From positions 45,991,417-46,055,416 of the forward strand of contig JAOANR010000011.1 in the NCBI GenBank assembly GCA_030278955.1: a stretch of 64,000 bases of DNA. The letters are read 5' to 3'. The notes beneath the pieces were generated by a model. That model saw nothing but the letters and a program-made list of their open reading frames with translations. It was not told where the DNA came from and searched no databases. Origin of the DNA: Hygrophila difformis. Its lineage: Eukaryota; Streptophyta; Magnoliopsida; Lamiales; Acanthaceae. A program made the translations under genes and the position numbers. Below, piece by piece: positions 57,668 through 64,000 of the stretch. How positions within the stretch are numbered: the stretch's first letter is position 1; every line of letters begins with the position of its first letter.

Positions 57668-60600
57668 TCATCTTTTTTGTCCTAACAATGGTCGTCTCCG
57701 ATCATCGGCACGCGTAACAGCCTCCACCCTCACTGCAAGAATACACACTAAAATGTTCACCTCTATAGAAACGAAAAACAAAACACAGGAATTGAAAATA
57801 AAATAAAATAAATAATTGTAAAATTCAAATTATGCTGTTAATTACACCTTTTTAGCAACGATTTTTGAAGTGTCGCTAATAAAAGTTGTTCTTTTGCTGC
57901 AACTAGAAATACTCTTTAACAGATCTTACAAAGAAGCACGCTGAAATGCTGTAGTAAAAAAAAATAACATAAAATAAAGGATTGGGATGGTTTTTACTTA
58001 CACGGCGACATTGATTGACGTCGTTTTTACCGCACAGTAATTGTCCATTCAAAACATCCACACCTTGAAATGACCCTCCTCCAGACCCCCTCTACAATTC
58101 CATCAAACAATTATGTATAAAATTCATCCATCAAAAGACATTTGGAAGCTAAGGAGGAGATATACTACCTCCTGTCTCGTTATATATTTGACGTTTAGTA
58201 TATGCTACTATTCACATACAGACTTTTATTTAAAGTTTTATCATAGTTATAAAAGTTAAAATATAACAAAGTGGGATCTTGTTAGATTCGTCTCATTGTG
58301 TAGTATTTAAATATTGAATTTTTAGAATTTTCACTTATAACGAACATGAGTTATTAATGATTTAAAATGTGCATTGAACTTTGTGGGTCCGTAAAAAACA
58401 TAACGAGACAGAGGAAGTATATGATTCCGACCTTGTAGAAATCAACGGCTAGGAAATTCGGCCACCGGTTCCCAGCTGCATTGTGGCAAGTTTCTACTGC
58501 AGCAACGAGGTTTCTTGAGTTATCTCTGCAAGCGTCTATCATCGATGGAATGGTCGAGAAATAGTTCACCAAAACTAATGATTTAGTCCTGTCCTTTAGA
58601 GGCGATGATTCAGCTCGATTCGTGCAAACTCCCGCCCTCAATCCGTCGTCTCCATCTGCCATATATGATGTGATCTGTTAGTGTTCAAAATTTCATATTG
58701 AAATGGAAGGAACTAACAACATACTCCCTAGCCTCCGTTTTCAAAAAGTTGCAACATTCCTTCATTTCACGTAATTCTATACACATATTTAACACTTATT
58801 ATCTCAATTTCTGTAAAAGTAAAAGGTATCAGAATTTGATATTTAAAAACTACACGATCTACCGAAAAAAAAAACTACGCGATGAGACGAATCCAATAAT
58901 ATCTTAGTACTTGATTATGTTTTATCTTATATAATTGTGTTAAAAAATTGAATCAAAGTTACTCAATGAATAGTAACAGCCATGCAAATGTTTGATTTAT
59001 TCGAAAATGGAGAGGTTAATTAAACTGTTAATGGGGAAATGTGATCGAAACCCTAGATTTTGTATTAATTAGTATATGATTATTCTTACACTGATTTTCA
59101 ACCATGTAATTCCACTGGTAAGCAATTCCTTCAGTGCTTTCCTTTGCCTTCTTAGAACCAAAAACAACCAACCTTTGATTACTGCTAACCATGTCCTTAA
59201 CCGTAGGCCAGTCCCCGCCATTCTTAGGCATTTTCGACACCGGAAATAAGTATTTTGACAGCCCTGCAGCTTTGAAAGCATTGCTAATCCATTCGGTGTT
59301 TCTACGTAGTCCTCCAGAATCAATGTCACTATTTCCCCAGGGTTCTTGCTCAGAAACGACTCGATTTCCTTCAATGTTTCAATGACGGGCTTCTGCATTG
59401 CACAATATACATATATGTCTCTAAATATCTTGATCTCGACTTGTCAATTTTTAGTGACAATATATGTATGTGTAAATATGAATGATGACTTACGAATGCA
59501 GTGAAGTCGAAGCATTTACGAGCAAAGGAGTGGCAGAGCCATATGTCGCCTCTGAAATCGTAGGTATCAAACATCAACCCTCGAACCCCATTCTGTACAG
59601 ACATGAGTGAAGAATTATTACATCATATAGTTTGATTGATGTAAAGCAGTACATCTAATTTCAATTCTCGGGCATGATCATAGATTGATGTAAAATAGTA
59701 TTAGTATTACATAGAGTTGTTGGGTGATAGAGTCCTCCTGATTGTTGGGGGCGAGTCTGATGAGACCGGTGCGCGCTGCTGCGTCTCCCGTAATTGCAAA
59801 TGCATTGTGCGTCGTCAAAAATGCATAATCATTGAATGGAAGTGAGTTATTCTGTTTGTCCAAAATAAACAACGTATTAAAACCCGTTTTTTTTTTTTTT
59901 TGCTTTTATTTTTTTTTTCTAATCGAACATGTATAATACTACAATAGCTAATACTTCCTCCGTATTTAAATAATTCTAACGTTTGCATAGTAATATAAGA
60001 TAAAATATAGTCAAGTGAGATCGTGTTAGACTCGTCTAATCACATACTTTTAGAATATTAAAGTTTTATTATAATTTTTTCTTTTATAAAATTTGAGATA
60101 TTACTCTTTAAAAATAATTATTGGATTGCGTGAAAACAAGAAATGTTAATTTTTTTTGAATACGGGGAGAGTATATACAATAGCTGATTATGAATTTGGG
60201 CACGTGCCAAAAGCCTTATATTAATAGAGTTCGTATGCTGGCAACAATACCTACAGAGAAAAGTAGAATGATAGGTACCTCTAGAAAAATGATGGATATA
60301 ATGACAGCATCACTTCTGAAGCCTTAACCATCATTCTTGGAATGATGAGTACCTATAGAGAAATGATGGATATAAATAACAGCATCATTTCTGAAGCCTT
60401 AACCATCATTTCTTGATGTGCAGGCACTTATGTTGCCACTTATGTTGCCTGTACATTAACCGGGTTGGTATTTCCTTATTGTTCCAACCTGGGACGCCTT
60501 TTCTACCAACATATACAACCTCATTTTTTCCGAATATAATGTCAAATTTTAGCCACAATACCAGTCGTCAAAGAACGTCAAATAACTAGAAAATCCCCTG

Positions 60601-62905
60601 ACTCGTTATAAACCTTAGCAAAGTATTTTACTGAATAACATAAATATAGTACTTCGTAGTATATATTTTCTTAATCTATATCTATATAATAAATCCTGAA
60701 TACTTTTTGGCCTGTTCAGACTGTATTGTTCTTATTAAATATAACTGATTCTTTTTAATCTTTAGGGTTTTATTAGTAATTATACCATCATTTTATAATC
60801 AATGGCTACAATTAATCCATATCATCGCTGATTAATTGCTGACTAATTCCAACTCACCTTCCACGTCATCAATATCTATATTTAGAAAATAAATCTAACA
60901 ATTAATATAATAGAATCTTGAGAAAATCTCCATATATATTTTAAAAATATATAAAAAATTTAAGACACTTAAAATATATAAATTGATTAAACTATATAAT
61001 ATAAATTATTTGTTTGTATATATATTTTAATAAATATTATTATAATATTACTAAATAAATTTAATTTAGGTTAAATTATGTCTCCAAGTATAATCCTATA
61101 TCAGCATAAGGAATATAATAACCGTATTTTAAATAAAAAATATTTCATTAAAATTTATATTGAATAATCAAATTAAAAAAATTTAGTGAAGTATAAAAAT
61201 TTAATGAAATTTTAATTCTCATGTCTGTACAAGGCTTAATTTTCAAAATTTAATCTCACAAATATAATTTTGATAAACTAAAAAATAGAAAGGAAAATGT
61301 AAGTATGTGTTTTTTAATTATAGTAAATATACTTATCATTTCAAATATTAAGAGATATAAAACTATATAATATAAATTATTTGATTTTATATATAATAAT
61401 ATTTAATAAAGAATTGACATATTATAATATTATTAAATAAATTTAAATAGTTTTAAAATGTGTAACTAATTAAAATATAATCTTATATTATATAAGGAAT
61501 TTAACAATTAACATCATAAAAATTATTAATTAATGATAATATATTTTTAATATAAATATTTCATAAAAATATATATGAAATAATTAAATTTATAAATTTT
61601 AATCAATTATAAAAAATTTAATCAAATTTTTGTCATGAGTTTTTTTTTTTTATATCGGGTTTAATTTTGAAACTTGGTCTCATAAATATAAGTTTATAAA
61701 CAAAATAATATAAAGGAAAACTAAGTATTATTAACAAATATATAATGTTATTAGTATATTATCTATATATACATAAATATATAATCCTAAATATTTTTTT
61801 GTTTGTTCGGACTGTATTATCTTTTTTAACGTCAATTCATTATTTCTAAAGAAATTTGAAAAACTTTATTTAAGGTTTAATCAGTTCATTGATTCTAAAA
61901 ATATTGATTAATATAAATTGATTCATCACCTAAAAAAATTCATATCTTTCTAAACAAATTCTACATCATTTTTAAGAAAAAAGAAAGAAAATGGAAAAAA
62001 TAACACATCATAGTTTAATTATTAAATATAATATCCTTCATTGTTAACTATTTCAATATAAAATAAAAATGTATATGAAAGTCGGAGTAAATTGTTATAC
62101 AATTTTTTTATAAACAATTTGTACTCTAAAAGGATATAAGAAGTATTTGAGTGTAAATTATATGTAAAGATTTGTGGTAATCATACATAGTTTTAAAGTA
62201 ATTCGAATTTTGAATTGTTAAAGATTATCTTTTTCCAATTGTTCTTACTATTTAAGATATAAAAATGACACTATATATTTAGTTTTTTAATGATGAAAAA
62301 AATATTTTATATTGTATCCACCTATTTGAGGTTTGAATTTCTTTCCATGCTCCTGTTATCTCCTTTATTTCTCTCAAATTTTAGTTGCATACATTTCCAC
62401 CACTATTTAAGCAAAAGACTTTGAACCTTGTGTAATAACTCAGAAAAATTATTTTCTAATTTTGTAATCTTCATATAAGTTCAACGTCCATGCGCAGCGG
62501 GCGAAAAAATCTAGTATTAATATATTTTCTTATTCAACATCTATAGTATATTTCGGGGACTAAGACTTAACCTAGTGGTCAAGTCCCCTAACTCCCAACC
62601 TGGGGTTTCGATTCCCCGCCCTGCCCCTATCCAATCCCTCCCCTTTGCTCATTTGTAATTTGTGTAGCATGAACTTTCACCATTCATTTTCTAGTCTGTA
62701 TAGGTTGTTCAGAAAATATATATATAAATGTAAAAAAAAAACATATAGTATATATCATACAGACAAAACTTATACGCTAAATTATAAATGTTTTTTTTTT
62801 CAATATTATTGTTTAAATTTGTAATTTTTTTTATTACTAAATTACCACGATCTGGAATGGATTCGAAGTTGTTGATCTGTCCGCTGTGCATTCGCCTGAT
62901 TGCAA
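57668..62905 (-). CDS. PI-PLC X-domain protein (At5g67130-type family), 5' end off window, frameshifted
   Basis: GPI-PLC/PLC-like phosphodiesterase fold; the plant proteins are secreted or membrane-anchored with unclear substrates. Exons (minus): 62905-62846 (LQSGECTADRSTTSNPFQIV), 59851-59711 (TTHNAFAI, first catalytic His), 59592-59494 (FDTYDFRGDIWLCHS, second His), 59392-59090, 58655-58432 (NRWPNFLAVDFYK), 58091 to about 58002 (SFQGVDVLNGQLLCG). A doubtful last piece is 57732-57668. Introns are GT-AG and phases fit except in exon 59392-59090. That exon is 303 nt where 304 are needed: after NPGEIVTLILEDYVETPNGL the frame shifts, and AFKAAGLSKYLFPVSKMPK continues in another frame. One base is missing near 59285, from a real mutation or a sequence error. 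The signal-peptide exon is not seen and should lie right of 64000. Introns hold three MITEs and a Helitron. Confidence 0.85.
58165..58417. mobile_element. Stowaway-like MITE in PI-PLC intron
   Basis: CTACCTCCTGTCTCGTTAT and ATAACGAGACAGAGGAAG inverted ends with TA on both sides. Its right edge is only about 15 bp from the splice donor of exon 58655-58432. Confidence 0.82.
58724..59016. mobile_element. Stowaway-like MITE in PI-PLC intron
   Basis: CTCCCTAGCCTCCGTTTTC left, GAAAATGGAGAGG right. Core GATGAGACGAATCCAATAATATC. Confidence 0.65.
59954..60171. mobile_element. Stowaway-like MITE in PI-PLC intron
   Basis: CTTCCTCCGTATTT and GAATACGGGGAGAG ends with TA on both sides. Core GTGAGATCGTGTTAGACTCG. 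Confidence 0.72.
60681..62514 (+). mobile_element. Non-autonomous Helitron (1834 bp) in the 3-kb PI-PLC intron
   Basis: Starts TCTATATAATAAATCCTGAA after A and ends GCGGGCGAAAAAATCTAG before T, the same ends as the 450-bp copy at 18732. An internal second start-like sequence (AATATATAATCCTAAATATT, about 61767) followed by the family text GTTCGGACTGTATTATC suggests a second Helitron 5' end inside. No helicase. Confidence 0.82.
62556..62720 (+). mobile_element. tRNA-derived SINE (family 1)
   Basis: GGGGACTAAGACTTAACCTA head, B-box GGTTTCGATTCCCC, tail TTTGTAATTTGTGTAGCATG ending CTGTATAGGTTGTTC. Confidence 0.8.
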
Positions 62906-63193
62906 CTGCATCCACAATCACAATATATAAGAAAAGTAATTTAACAAGTAATAATAAGAGATATACAATTAAGGTTAGACGCCTGAAAAAATTTGAACCA
63001 ATTATATTCGTTTTCGATGTTGGATCTTTAAACCTTATATCCTTATGATTGATTTTTGGGTACATTCACGTTTTGCTTAGAAATGTGATGTAAAACTCAT
63101 GATTAGTTAAATGGCCTAACAATAAAAATAATCACTTCTTTTGGCACAAGAAATGGTGTAGAAATACATATAGGTTTAATTTAGAGGATGAGA

Positions 63194-63375
63194 AGGGATG
63201 GTGACTCGGTTTAGTGGTCAAGTTTCTTAACATTTAAGTCAATTCCCACCACCTGGTCCTCTATCTCTCCCCCTTTCGACTTTTGTCATTTTGTAATTTA
63301 TGTGGCATAGACTCCTAGCCTCCTACAATCCATTTCCTAGCCTATTAATAGGTTGTTCAACCGAAAGAAAAAAAA
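63194..63375 (+). mobile_element. tRNA-derived SINE (family 1)
   Basis: GGGATGGTGACTCGGTTTAG head, diverged B-box (GTCAATTCCCACC), family tail TTTGTAATTTATGTGGCATA, end AGGTTGTTCAACC plus an A-rich tract. Confidence 0.75.
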
Positions 63376-63764
63376 AAATAGGATAAGGAGTAATGAAATT
63401 CCAATCTTATTATTTGATATTCAAATCACTATATATATATAGCTTTATCCATCCCGAAATAACAACTGAAAACGTCCATATGTATCATAATTACTAGTAA
63501 TTTTTTAGCAAAAGAATATATTATTGTACCAAAAAAGCAGGCTTTAAAAGCCCCTTGCCCCTTCAAACAAGCTAGCAGTGAATTTATGCCATACAAATTA
63601 TAATTACATTTTTTTAAAAAAAGAAAAACCTTTAATTACCGTAGTAATGAAAAATCGGACATTACCTAATTGGGAGAAAGGAGACGTGTCTTTAAAAGAC
63701 GTATGAAAGAAAAACTAAAAGTATATTAGTATTATCTAGTTTAATTTTTTTTTTGGTGAAATCG

Positions 63765-63887
63765 GGTATCCCCAGGCCACATTTGATCCAAGACTAATCC
63801 CTCGAGGATCTGCAAGGGCAATTAAGGGCGCCCCTCCTAAAGCAGTTTTTTGCATACACAAGGCTCGAACCCCAGACATTACTTAAG
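63765..63887 (-). mobile_element. tRNA-derived SINE (family 2), interrupted
   Basis: Minus strand B-box region GTCTGGGGTTCGAGCC and TGTGTATGCAAAAAACTGCT. It breaks at ACTTAAG where a hAT-like end begins, so the A-box part is missing in the window. Confidence 0.75.
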
Positions 63888-64000
63888 CAGGGCCGGCTTA
63901 TAGCCTGTTCAAACAGGCCTACAGCACAGGGCCCCCAATTTTGGGGGGCCCATTTTTATTTTTTTTTTCATTTTTTTTTTAAAAAAATCCTTTGTATGTT
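63888..64000 (+). mobile_element. hAT-like transposon, left end (truncated by window)
   Basis: Starts CAGGGCCGGCTTATAGCC, a typical plant hAT terminus (CAGGG...), followed by a palindromic GCCTGTTCAAACAGGC and GGGCCCCCAATTTTGGGGGG. It lies inside SINE sequence. The other end is outside the window. Confidence 0.6.

Noticed and set aside
59270..59300. Small intron instead of frameshift in the PI-PLC exon
   Set aside because: The coding sequence is continuous on both sides of the shift; there is no room for an intron, only one base is off.

Overview
This window is nuclear DNA from a plant, almost certainly a eudicot. The evidence is spliced genes with plant-type GT-AG introns, a complete brassinosteroid-6-oxidase P450, and a dense, nested load of plant transposons: Ty1/copia LTR elements, a LINE, tRNA-derived SINEs, Helitrons, CACTA, MULE, hAT, PIF/Harbinger and Stowaway-like MITEs. 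The species cannot be fixed from the sequence. There are no bacterial genes, rRNA genes or CRISPR arrays.

Layout. 1-590 is the end of a CACTA transposon. 1418-6062 is a gag-only, pol-less copia-type LTR retrotransposon with a TAGAG target duplication. 6694-10877 is a 5'-truncated, decayed LINE with a 12-bp target duplication. 11193-16461 is an unusual tandem LTR-internal-LTR-internal-LTR-internal-LTR array, four LTRs and three tiny internal regions inside one 5-bp duplication (AACCT). A CG-rich hAT-like MITE follows at 17050-17387, and small Helitron and MITE copies lie at 18-20 kb.

20857-23479 (minus) holds an intact 8-exon CYP85A gene, the last steps of brassinosteroid synthesis (castasterone), with a TATA box and a CGTGTG element of the type bound by BZR1. 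23.6-36 kb is AT-rich intergenic DNA with SINEs, a long-TIR MULE (30144-31426), hAT and PIF-type MITEs and microsatellites.

35921-46085 is the most complex locus. A MITE is split by about 9 kb of rearranged Helitron. That block carries a broken PIF1-type helicase, itself split by a PIF-like element that contains a solo LTR. Next to it is a 1.4-kb inverted repeat whose loop holds an apparently intact three-exon F-box gene. The far end rejoins the MITE about 100 bp before the break, duplicating that stretch.

46-51 kb is more SINEs and MITEs, including a CACTA element (49742-51025) inserted into a SINE with a TAG duplication. 51-57.6 kb has no recognisable gene. 57668-62905 (minus) is a PI-PLC X-domain protein gene whose first exon lies beyond the right edge. 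One of its exons has a one-base frameshift, and its introns are filled with three MITEs and a Helitron. The window ends in SINEs and the start of a hAT element.

Only three host-type genes are supported: CYP85A, the F-box gene caught in the Helitron locus, and the PI-PLC-like gene. They share no operon or pathway. Most of the window's information is in transposon nesting and rearrangement. Boundaries given with matching target duplications were read directly. Family names of MITEs are inferred from termini and duplication length.
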